The notes below the pieces were generated by a model. It made no database searches, had not been told where the DNA came from, and saw nothing but the letters and a program-made list of their open reading frames with translations. From contig JAUWMN010000131.1 in the NCBI GenBank assembly GCA_030613165.1, positions 1 to 5,661 of the forward strand: DNA of 5,661 nucleotides. The letters are read 5' to 3'. The DNA is from Desulfobacterales bacterium. GTDB lineage: Bacteria; Desulfobacterota; Desulfobacteria; Desulfobacterales; C00003106. A program made the translations under genes and the position numbers. Positions within the stretch are counted from its first letter, which is position 1; each line of letters starts with the position of its first letter. Shown piece by piece: positions 1-4,768 of this stretch.

Positions 1-144
1 TTCCGTTCCACTGCTGCAACTTATTCCGATGTTGAGCGCTTTGTTATGCGTCGAGGCACTGGTTTTGTCGTAGCTTATGGTGAGATCATGACACGGATCT
101 GGGACGATGCTTTTAGCACTGTTTCCTTGACCTTGACAGCATAA
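1..144 (+). CDS. Probable major capsid protein, C-terminal 47 residues (5' partial)
   Basis: The reading frame is open from the first base of the window to a TAA at 142-144, giving the last 47 residues of a protein that begins upstream. The tail contains VERFVMRRGTGFVVAYGE and ends STVSLTLTA. The capsid assignment is mainly positional: the gene lies directly before the head-tail connector block, where the capsid gene normally sits in siphovirus genomes, and a strong terminator hairpin follows it, as is common after this highly expressed gene. The fragment is too short to show a fold-defining motif. A capsid decoration protein or another head protein is the main alternative. A structural head protein is likely; the exact identity is moderate. 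Confidence 0.55.
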   Translation, partial: FRSTAATYSDVERFVMRRGTGFVVAYGEIMTRIWDDAFSTVSLTLTA

Positions 145-168
145 GTAAGGTTCTTCGCTACCTGCCCT

Positions 169-206
169 AAAATATCCCGGCTCTCGGGCCGGGGTATTTT
201 CTTTAA
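169..206 (+). terminator. Rho-independent terminator after the capsid gene
   Basis: A 12-bp stem pairs AAAATATCCCGG (169-180) with CCGGGGTATTTT (189-200), with a single G-U wobble and an 8-base loop (181-188). The 3' arm ends in TTTT and is followed by CTTTAAT. It lies 24 bases after the stop at 144 and before the ribosome binding site of the next gene. It would end or attenuate transcripts of the upstream head gene. Full termination would isolate the downstream block, so partial read-through or antitermination is inferred. Confidence 0.85.
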
Positions 207-224
207 TCAAAGGAGTTCCTTGCT

Positions 225-455
225 ATGCCTATAAAAAAAACTGCCTCTGCAGCTAAGGCCAAGACTGCTGCTAAAAAACCCACAGTTAAAAAGACAGCAA
301 AAAAGAAAGTTCTGATGTTTATCTCTGTGAGAGCTATAATGCACCACCCTTTCGCAAAAGTAGACATCCCCTTGGGCCCCCCGGGCATTCAGCTTGATGC
401 GGATGACTCTTGGCTCAAATCTCAAATTGACCGCGGACTTGTCAAGGAGCTGTAA
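225..455 (+). CDS. Small Lys/Ala-rich virion-module protein
   Basis: This 76-residue protein has two parts. Residues 4-28 are a basic low-complexity tail with 11 lysines interleaved with Ala and Thr (AKKP, KKTAKKK), resembling histone H1-type tails. Residues 30-76 look folded and end in DDSWLKSQIDRGLVKEL. Short proteins ending in a similar D-W-L/V-x-x-Q-I-x-x-G motif are, from memory, common between capsid and connector genes of tailed phages, but their role is not established. The start is set by AAAGGAG at 209-215. AAGGAG at 444-449 near its 3' end serves the next gene, whose ATG begins at the base after this stop. The basic tail might contact packaged DNA, the capsid interior or another head protein; this is inference. 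The function is unknown. Confidence 0.75.
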   Translation: MPIKKTASAAKAKTAAKKPTVKKTAKKKVLMFISVRAIMHHPFAKVDIPLGPPGIQLDADDSWLKSQIDRGLVKEL

Positions 456-959
456 ATGCCTCCTATAATCACGTACACTACTTATGACGATGTGCGGGCT
501 GTCTTAGGTGTAGCCATTGAAGAGATCCCGGATAATGTTATTTCTCTCAAGGTGTACGAAAATACTTTGACTTTGGCGTTATCCTCTGTCAGTGGAGCTT
601 TGGATCCGGATACTGTAGTACGGAACTTGACAGATCATTATGATTACCTCATTGCTTTAGAGACACCAACGGCTATACAGGTCAAGTTTATTCAAACGAT
701 TGAGATGTACGCGACATACATTGTTGCTGATCAACTGGCTAATTCTATATCTATGAGCGCGCCCAAAACTCAAGCGGATGGCAAGTCGGTTCTAGTCAGA
801 TTCTCTTCGGAAGCTACTTTCAAGGCAGTGCAAAAAGCTATCAAAAATACTTTAGGTAAGTTAAGCGTAGCTATTATGGAATTGCTGAGTGTTACTGTAG
901 CAACGGCGCCTCACCTGACTGTTGTTGCCCCTGATGTAGATTTAATCACCGGTGTATAG
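456..959 (+). CDS. Head-tail connector (adaptor, Ad1/gp6-like)
   Basis: This 167-residue protein resembles the adaptor proteins that form a ring under the portal and link it to the head-closure ring. Two regions support this. The N-terminus YTTYDDVRAVLGVAIEEIPD (residues 7-26) is the usual opening helix pattern of such connectors. Residues 79-124 are a helix rich in small residues followed by DGKSVLVRFSSEATF, matching the DGK-x-x-x-x-RF motif seen in this group. A mostly helical protein of this length fits. The ATG follows the upstream TAA directly, with AAGGAG at 444-449, so translation is probably coupled. The next gene starts two bases after this stop. Position between capsid and closure genes agrees. 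The family assignment is by pattern recognition only. Confidence 0.75.
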   Translation: MPPIITYTTYDDVRAVLGVAIEEIPDNVISLKVYENTLTLALSSVSGALDPDTVVRNLTDHYDYLIALETPTAIQVKFIQTIEMYATYIVADQLANSISMSAPKTQADGKSVLVRFSSEATFKAVQKAIKNTLGKLSVAIMELLSVTVATAPHLTVVAPDVDLITGV

Positions 960-961
960 CT

Positions 962-1798
962 ATGAGGTTGCGTGATACGGTAAAGCGTTTTGCGACCGAG
1001 GTATATACTGATATTTTTTCCACGGAAACTTTTCTCGGGCATATAGATCCGTTTGAAGAAGTAACCAATTCTGGGGTTTCCGCACACCGTAGAATTCTGG
1101 AAGTGATCCCTTCGATCATTATCCCTGCCGGCAATGTAGTTAAAGGCCCAAATGGGACCAATTACATTATAGCAAGTAAAAATCTTGATTTTTGGGCGGG
1201 GACGGAGATTCGTCATAAGTATCCGGTGATCATTCCCACAGGCATGGGGGAAGTCGGAGACATGGGGCAGATTTTATCCGGCGCCGGAGCTACTCAAAAC
1301 GTATACACTTTCCCTTATTTTGTTCGCAGGGAAATAATCGAAGACGATATGGCGGATCATCTGGCAGGTTACGAGTTGTTCTTCCCGCCTTCTTTTGCTT
1401 TTACCCGGGCTGATATTCTTTCAATGAACGGGGATTACTACCGATTGCACACCGATACTTTTATTGATGGGGCAGGATTTCTGGTGGCTCAAGCAACAAA
1501 AATTGAAAATGCCCTGCAAAATTTCACAGTAAATTCTGACAAAAATGTATACGACCCTGTCAATGACACTTACAGTTCAACTCCTTATTCTAACGTTCCT
1601 TGTTTTGTGGAATATTTAAGAAAATCTTATGAGTTTGTTTCCCCAGCGTTTGAAAACATTGAGCCAGGGGATAAGTCTATTTCTGTTTTAAAATCTGAGG
1701 TGCCAACTGTGAAAACAGGGAATACTTTTGATGATTTCAGGGTGGTTGCTGTCAGGGACCAAGGGACTTGGATAACTGCACAATGTAGGAATGCGTAA
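962..1798 (+). CDS. Head closure-like protein, unusually large (Hc1/stopper-type)
   Basis: At 278 residues this is more than twice the usual length of a head-closure (stopper) protein, which is about 100-120 residues. The C-terminal part resembles such proteins: PCFVEYLRKSYEFVSP (213-228), EPGDKSISVLKS (234-245), then GN, DDFRVVAV and W-x-T-A-Q-C to the end. An upstream segment (about 43-90: RRILEVIP, GNVVKGPNG, YIIASKNLDFW) shows a comparable order of strand, GN turn, Y/F-x-I/V strand and aromatic strand. A third hairpin-like unit lies at 150-180 (DYYRLHTDTF, GAGFLVAQATK). I infer two or three related beta domains. No strong Shine-Dalgarno precedes the ATG, which lies two bases after the previous stop, so translational coupling is likely. 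Its stop overlaps the next start by one base (TAATG). It could instead combine a closure domain with a decoration or neck domain. Confidence 0.6.
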   Translation: MRLRDTVKRFATEVYTDIFSTETFLGHIDPFEEVTNSGVSAHRRILEVIPSIIIPAGNVVKGPNGTNYIIASKNLDFWAGTEIRHKYPVIIPTGMGEVGDMGQILSGAGATQNVYTFPYFVRREIIEDDMADHLAGYELFFPPSFAFTRADILSMNGDYYRLHTDTFIDGAGFLVAQATKIENALQNFTVNSDKNVYDPVNDTYSSTPYSNVPCFVEYLRKSYEFVSPAFENIEPGDKSISVLKSEVPTVKTGNTFDDFRVVAVRDQGTWITAQCRNA

Positions 1799-2286
1799 TG
1801 TCTGTATTTTTTACAAACGCTTCGGACTGGGCCAGAGGGTTACTGAACGCTTATGATTTAGTTTATAAGGATATCGGCGTAGCCCTTACAGAAAAGTTGT
1901 GGGTGGAATTTGAGCGCCTTGTTAAAGAGACTCCCCAATATACAGGTACGGCTGCCGCCAGCTGGAATATAGGAATGCCGGGTATGGCCGGGGCCGGCGG
2001 AGGGGTTCGGGTGCAGAGAAAACGAACAAGAGAGACGGCTCTGCGGATGGGTCATATGGCTGCTGTAGGTGAAGCGTTAGGTTCAAATTTTGGATTTTTA
2101 AATATTGTTGCAGAGAAGTGGTCAACAGCGGACATTTTGATTTGGAATGATGCTGAGAGTTCGTTATATGCAGAGTATGGCCCCTTGCGTCCAATTAATG
2201 ACCCGGGTCTACTCGCATTTTCTAAATTTGTGGGCCGATTGACGACTTTGGGTGAAAACATAGTATTACCAACCAGGAGGGCATAA
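1798..2286 (+). CDS. Neck / tail-completion protein (HK97 gp10-like)
   Basis: This 162-residue protein carries the hallmark of the gp10-like neck or tail-completion family: an N-terminal helix (about 27-43) followed by ETPQYTGTAAASW (44-56), the T-P-x-x-T-G-x-A-x-x-x-W pattern. A later segment, IWNDAESSLYAEYGP (115-129), matches the usual N-x-x-x-Y-A-x-x-x-E/Y-x-G strand-turn. A Gly-rich linker (60-70) and a basic patch RVQRKRTRE (71-79) lie between. Such proteins act at the head-tail junction, where the completed tail joins the closed head. The start overlaps the previous stop by one base and the stop overlaps the next start in the same way (TAATG), so the three genes are translationally coupled. 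Placement before the tail terminator gene fits. Confidence 0.75.
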   Translation: MSVFFTNASDWARGLLNAYDLVYKDIGVALTEKLWVEFERLVKETPQYTGTAAASWNIGMPGMAGAGGGVRVQRKRTRETALRMGHMAAVGEALGSNFGFLNIVAEKWSTADILIWNDAESSLYAEYGPLRPINDPGLLAFSKFVGRLTTLGENIVLPTRRA

Positions 2287-2708
2287 TGATATCTTTTGAG
2301 TATGTCCGACAAAAAATTATTGCAATGTTTAAGACTGCTCACGATGCAAACTACCCTTCAACGTTAGTGAATTATCCTAACTTTATAGTGGTAGACCTTG
2401 ATCACCAGAAAGATCCTTTCGCCAGTGTACACTTGTCTATTGAGAGACAGACTAAACAACTGGCTCTTGGTGTAAAAGAACTTCACGTTATCGGGATGCT
2501 TTCTGTTTCTTATTATTTCTTGGAGGGAAAAGGTTTATCCGGGGCATATAGTTATGTAGATATGTTGAACACTGCAATCGGTTTGAAGAATGTCGATGGG
2601 ATTGTGTATAGTATGGCGGACCCTGTTAATATAAAAACTTTTCCGGGGTGGGAGGGACTTTTAAGTAATATATCTTTTCAGGTGCCTATGGGTGCCGATT
2701 GTTCATAG
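2286..2708 (+). CDS. Tail terminator protein (gpU-like)
   Basis: This 140-residue protein is in the position and size range of tail terminators, which cap the top of the tail tube, fix its length with the tape measure and form the joining surface for the head. The segment at about 46-80 (ASVHLSIERQTKQLALG, then ELHVIGMLSVSYYF) resembles the central strands of this alpha/beta fold, where a turn is followed by a G-x-L-x-V/I-x strand. A helix (88-100) and a terminal strand pair (SNISFQVPM, 127-135) follow. The ribosome binding site AGGAGG (2275-2280) is strong and the ATG overlaps the preceding stop. The 3' end overlaps the tail of the opposite-strand repressor gene by six bases. Support is from context and pattern, without a search. 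Confidence 0.7.
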   Translation: MISFEYVRQKIIAMFKTAHDANYPSTLVNYPNFIVVDLDHQKDPFASVHLSIERQTKQLALGVKELHVIGMLSVSYYFLEGKGLSGAYSYVDMLNTAIGLKNVDGIVYSMADPVNIKTFPGWEGLLSNISFQVPMGADCS

Positions 2709-2894
2709 TTGGTCTTTAACTGGGTCATATCCTTGTGATATAGACCTTGTTTTTTTATGAAAAAGATCTACTAAAGCTTCTCGGATCAGTTCACTCATTG
2801 ACCTTCCTTCTTCCCCCGCCAAGTTTTTTAATCTAAACCACATTTTGTCTTGAACGACGATAGATCGTCTGTTTTGATTCAATCTGTCCCCCAT
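2703..2894 (-). CDS. Ribbon-helix-helix (Arc/CopG-type) transcriptional repressor
   Basis: This 63-residue protein reads RRSIVVQ (residues 9-15, the DNA-contacting ribbon), DKMWFRLKNLAGEEG (16-30, helix A) and RSMSELIREALVDLF (31-45, helix B), followed by a short polar tail. The G-R-S-x-S-E-L-I-R-E-A-L turn and helix are typical of RHH repressors, which bind tandem operator half-sites as dimers. It runs against all other genes, between the tail terminator and tail tube genes, and its TGA overlaps the end of the terminator gene. The frame is open upstream to 3041, but that part translates AT-rich regulatory repeats, so I place the start at 2894. No Shine-Dalgarno precedes that ATG; a TTG at 2882 preceded by GGGGGA is an alternative. 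The upstream boxes suggest autoregulation. Any effect on late tail genes is inference. Confidence 0.8.
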   Translation of the reverse strand: MGDRLNQNRRSIVVQDKMWFRLKNLAGEEGRSMSELIREALVDLFHKKTRSISQGYDPVKDQL

Positions 2895-2946
2895 TATATA
2901 AGATATTATATAAGCCTTATATAATGTATATGTAATGTATATGTAA
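2891..2946. repeat. Five-box phased operator array upstream of the RHH gene
   Basis: Read on the minus strand, five TTA-started boxes begin at 2946, 2935, 2924, 2913 and 2901, a spacing of 11, 11, 11 and 12 bp. Boxes 1 and 2 are identical (TTACATATACA). Boxes 3 to 5 share TTATATAA. In addition ATTATATAAG (2905-2914) and CTTATATAAT (2916-2925) form a perfect 10-bp inverted repeat around one base, and ATTATATAAG is repeated directly at 2893-2902. One box per helical turn puts the sites on one DNA face, as known for RHH operators that bind several dimers cooperatively. The array covers the spacer, -10 region and start codon of the RHH gene. That it is the operator is inferred; the repeats themselves are seen directly. 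Confidence 0.75.
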
Positions 2947-2951
2947 GTCAA
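2923..2951 (-). promoter_or_regulatory. Putative promoter of the RHH gene
   Basis: On the minus strand TTGACT (2951-2946, five of six consensus bases) is followed after 17 bp by TACATT (2928-2923, four of six). This would start transcription near 2916, about 22 bases before the ATG. A perfect TATAAT lies further down at 2910-2905 but has no matching -35 and would give an almost leaderless transcript. Boxes 1 and 2 of the array fill the spacer and part of the -10, so a bound repressor would block polymerase. Confidence 0.5.
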
Positions 2952-2971
2952 TGTTTTTCTGTAATTTTTAT

Positions 2972-3001
2972 TTGACTTTCTATACATAAATTCGTTATTC
3001 T
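2972..3001 (+). promoter_or_regulatory. Weak candidate promoter for the tail tube gene
   Basis: TTGACT (2972-2977) is followed after 18 bp by TATTCT (2996-3001, four of six consensus bases). This would start transcripts near 3008, about 45 bases before the tail tube ATG. It diverges from the repressor promoter, with the two -35 boxes 20 bp apart. The -10 is poor and the region is AT-rich, so a chance match is quite possible. Confidence 0.3.
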
Positions 3002-3041
3002 GAAGTAACGATAAATCGAACATTGTGCTGTAAGGGCACAC

Positions 3042-3047
3042 AGGAGG
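3042..3047 (+). promoter_or_regulatory. Strong ribosome binding site of the tail tube gene
   Basis: AGGAGG lies five bases before the ATG at 3053. It fixes the start there rather than at the in-frame TTG at 3023, which has no such site and would place the ribosome binding site inside the coding region. Confidence 0.85.
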
Positions 3048-3052
3048 AAATT

Positions 3053-3850
3053 ATGGCAATAGTAGTCAACCCTGCCCTGTACGTAGTAGGGCAAAACAGT
3101 GCAATGTATTTGTATTATGCCACTGCAGACCAGATGAAAGTGATGGGTTTGCAGGGGATGGGTTTGGGTATCGGGTTTACTCAGCAGTCTCAGGATGTGG
3201 CAATGATGGGTATGCGTATTGCGCCTAAAGTTTTTACCGGGGCTACCTATGATGAGATGACCGCTAATGCAAATTATATTCCCGGTGATCCTTCCCAGGA
3301 AACTCTGCAGAAAGCTGCACTCGATAGTACCCTGTTGAAAAATATTCGTCTGTACCTGAAAGACGGGTGTCATTTTTCTGCTCCGGATCAGATTTCCGCG
3401 AATGGTGGTCTTACTAGCGGCACCTCTGGAATGAACGTTGGTTCTTACGCGGATCCTCAGATTGGTTCACCTTCTGATCTGTATACCAATTCTGTATCTT
3501 TTGCCCCAGCTGGCCCGTTCGCGGTATTTGTAGCGCACACCGATCCTGGTGACTACGCAAATATTACCGTTCTGTCGGAAGCAACTAATGTAGGTCAAGC
3601 TACTATTGAGTTGATTGACACTACTGTCTGGGATACTCTCGGATTTGAGGATGGTGACACCATTATTGTTGACTATAATGGTGCAACTCCCAAGTATGCT
3701 CAAATTGCGTCAGGGTGTAACACTGATACAATTACCCTAACTCTGGAAACTGGCGATTCCACCGAGTTAGCTGATGGTCCTTTAACATCTGGTGGTGCTG
3801 TCCACGGCGCTACCCCGATGCAAGCAGCTACTCAGGATGCTGCCTGTTAA
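3053..3850 (+). CDS. Major tail tube protein
   Basis: This 265-residue protein should polymerise into the hollow tail tube. Residues 60-112 (VFTGATYDEMTANANYIPGDP, then SQETLQKAAL, TLLKNIRLYLKDG, FSAPDQIS) have the order seen in tube proteins: a strand, a long loop that stacks on neighbouring rings, a helix of alanines and leucines, then the next strands. An N-terminal Met/Gly-rich segment (24-54) precedes it. Residues 147-232 are beta-rich (VSFAPAGPFAVFVAH, ITVLSE, ATIELI, DTIIVDYNG, TITLTLETG) and may complete the tube barrel or form an extra surface domain. The start is fixed by AGGAGG at 3042-3047. A large terminator follows, and the chaperone pair and tape measure genes come next, which is the standard order. 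The gene has its own intergenic region rather than overlapping its neighbour. Confidence 0.8.
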   Translation: MAIVVNPALYVVGQNSAMYLYYATADQMKVMGLQGMGLGIGFTQQSQDVAMMGMRIAPKVFTGATYDEMTANANYIPGDPSQETLQKAALDSTLLKNIRLYLKDGCHFSAPDQISANGGLTSGTSGMNVGSYADPQIGSPSDLYTNSVSFAPAGPFAVFVAHTDPGDYANITVLSEATNVGQATIELIDTTVWDTLGFEDGDTIIVDYNGATPKYAQIASGCNTDTITLTLETGDSTELADGPLTSGGAVHGATPMQAATQDAAC

Positions 3851-3862
3851 TTTGTTCCCCTT

Positions 3863-3921
3863 CTTCCCCGAAGCCGTCTGTTCTCTTGATGCGGGGGACA
3901 GCGGCCGAGGGGAAGTTTTTT
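3863..3921 (+). terminator. Terminator after the tail tube gene
   Basis: CTTCCCC (3863-3869) pairs with GGGGAAG (3909-3915) and is followed at once by six T (3916-3921). Further in, GCCG (3873-3876) pairs with CGGC (3902-3905) and CTGT (3878-3881) with ACAG (3898-3901), giving a long imperfect stem interrupted by internal loops. It lies 12 bases after the tail tube stop. As after the capsid gene, it would cut down transcription of the low-copy chaperone and tape measure genes. Confidence 0.8.
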
Positions 3922-3948
3922 AAAACCCCTGCATAAGGAGATGTAATT

Positions 3949-4338
3949 ATGTTGAAATTAACTGCAAAAAGAAAAAAATGGTTCGTTTTGCCTCAAGATG
4001 AGAGTGAGGAAACCAAGGTTGAGATTGTTCACCTCAAGCCTGGTGAGGTCGCTGAGATTGACGAGAAGGCGAATAGCGTCGTTGGTAAGCAGTCAGGTGA
4101 TGAGTTTGTTACTGAAGTCGGGTTTAGTATGGGGATCCGGCGCAGGGAAATTATTAAACGATCTATTGCTGATTGGGCCGGTTTTCTTGACCTTAAAGGT
4201 CGTCCTCTTGTCTGTAATGAATCCAATAAATTGAAGGTCATGAACGAGTATGAATGGTTTTATGATCAGATTGAAGAGTTCCGTACGACTCTTACTGATG
4301 AAGTGGAAGCAGACGAGGAGGGCGCGGAAAAAAACTAA
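3949..4338 (+). CDS. Tail assembly chaperone, short form (gpG-like)
   Basis: This 129-residue protein sits between the tail tube and tape measure genes, where phages encode the chaperone that coats the tape measure and brings tube subunits to it. It has a beta-rich start (KWFVLPQDES, VEIVHLKPGEVAEID), a central helix region (FSMGIRRREIIKRSIADWAGF, in two parts around residues 59-79), NEYEWFYDQIEEFRTTL (99-115) and an acidic end (EVEADEEGAE). The ATG follows AAGGAG (3935-3940) by eight bases. The last codons before the stop are GAA AAA AAC, containing the slippery heptamer A AAA AAC (4329-4335). Most ribosomes would stop at 4338; a minority would shift by -1 and make the long form. The chaperone assignment rests on position plus the frameshift arrangement, which together are characteristic. 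Confidence 0.8.
   Translation: MLKLTAKRKKWFVLPQDESEETKVEIVHLKPGEVAEIDEKANSVVGKQSGDEFVTEVGFSMGIRRREIIKRSIADWAGFLDLKGRPLVCNESNKLKVMNEYEWFYDQIEEFRTTLTDEVEADEEGAEKN
4329..4335 (+). other. Programmed -1 ribosomal frameshift site (A AAA AAC)
   Basis: In the chaperone frame the codons are AAA (4330) and AAC (4333), preceded by A at 4329, which is the canonical X XXY YYZ heptamer. It lies one codon before the stop at 4336-4338. After a -1 slip the next codon is CTA at 4335, and the new frame stays open to 4721. The two frames overlap from 4302, where the -1 frame has its last upstream stop (TGA at 4299-4301). GGCTTC at 4341-4346, five bases after the heptamer, and the inverted repeat at 4366-4374/4419-4427 are possible stimulators, unproven. 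Confidence 0.85.
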
Positions 4339-4721
4339 GGGGCTTCAGCCAGTGGTTTAGCGGAGTAGGCCGGCAGTCGTGTAAATTATGTGAGTCTACA
4401 TATGACGAGTATAAAGAAGCCGGCCTATTTCACCTGTACGGGGATGGTCCTCCTTGTTATAGATGTAAACCTGAGCTGAAGTTATGTAACTACCCTTTTT
4501 TTACCTTGTACAGTTATTGTCAGGACCAAGTAATTATGGGCCCTTCAGGGGCGGTTGCCCTCGACATGAAATCCGTGAACCAAGGGATGGATGACTATCA
4601 AGTGGACCAAGATGAGCGAATTCTATTCTCTTTAAAGGTTCGAAAAATAGCAAACATTATCTTTGAGCTTCACGGTAAAGAAGCAGAAAGGCAGCGAAAA
4701 GCTGCAACAAAGAAAAAATAA
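4335..4721 (+). CDS. Frameshift extension of the tail assembly chaperone (GT-like long form, T part)
   Basis: This is the -1 frame part of a 257-residue fusion that starts at 3949, shifts at 4329-4335 and ends with the TAA at 4719-4721. The 128 residues have no start codon with a ribosome binding site, as expected for a segment made only by frameshifting. They contain CKLC (extension residues 16-19) and CYRC (41-44), a possible zinc site, then YSYCQDQVIMGPSGAVALDM (59-78, with the Q-x-x-x-G-P-x-G-x-x-A-L-D pattern) and a Lys/Arg-rich helical end (EAERQRKAATKKK). In lambda the T part of gpGT binds tube protein while the G part binds the tape measure. The same division here is inferred. The mid-part resembles small tail proteins from other phages that precede the tape measure gene. 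Confidence 0.8.
   Translation, partial: LRGFSQWFSGVGRQSCKLCESTYDEYKEAGLFHLYGDGPPCYRCKPELKLCNYPFFTLYSYCQDQVIMGPSGAVALDMKSVNQGMDDYQVDQDERILFSLKVRKIANIIFELHGKEAERQRKAATKKK
4366..4427 (+). repeat. 9-bp perfect inverted repeat downstream of the slippery site
   Basis: TAGGCCGGC (4366-4374) is exactly complementary to GCCGGCCTA (4419-4427), with 44 bases between. It starts 31 bases after the heptamer, farther than the usual 5-9 base spacer. GGCTTC (4341-4346), correctly spaced, can pair with GAAGCC (4416-4421), which overlaps the right arm, so the two pairings compete. It may be a long-range or pseudoknot-like frameshift element, or chance within coding sequence. Confidence 0.4.
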
Positions 4722-4724
4722 CAA

Positions 4725-4756
4725 AAGCACTGCCGATTCCGGCAGTGCTTCTTTAA
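4725..4756 (+). terminator. Hairpin between chaperone and tape measure genes, probable terminator
   Basis: AAGCACTGCCG (4725-4735) pairs perfectly with CGGCAGTGCTT (4740-4750) around the loop ATTC, then CTTT follows. The stem is strong but the T tract is short (CTTCTTT including the 3' arm), so it may attenuate transcription or protect the upstream mRNA end rather than stop it fully. It lies just before the AAAGGAG (4755-4761) of the tape measure gene. Confidence 0.65.
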
Positions 4757-4768
4757 AGGAGCTGTGAT

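Noticed and set aside
230..242. A8 run near the start of the Lys-rich gene as a second frameshift site
   Set aside because: It encodes Lys-Lys as expected for the basic tail, lies at codons 3-6, and no alternative plus-strand frame of useful length continues from it.
911..1216. Minus-strand open frame opposite the closure gene
   Set aside because: It has no ribosome binding site or recognisable motif, and lies wholly opposite two well-supported plus-strand genes.
2993..3010. Small hairpin CGTTAT/GTAACG upstream of the tail tube gene
   Set aside because: Six pairs including a wobble, no T tract, in AT-rich sequence; too weak to call a terminator or operator.
2895..3041. N-terminal extension of the RHH frame by 49 residues on the minus strand
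   Set aside because: It translates the AT-rich repeats into a Tyr/Ile/Thr-rich stretch, has no ribosome binding site at its start codons, and would run through the predicted promoter and operator. A 63-residue RHH protein is the normal size.
3023..3052. Upstream TTG start for the tail tube protein
   Set aside because: The AGGAGG at 3042-3047 would lie inside the coding region and there is no site before 3023; the ATG at 3053 is ideally spaced.
4506..4721. Independent 71-residue gene starting at a TTG at 4506
   Set aside because: No ribosome binding site precedes it, and the same frame is open back to 4302 across a canonical slippery heptamer, so it is the end of the frameshift extension.
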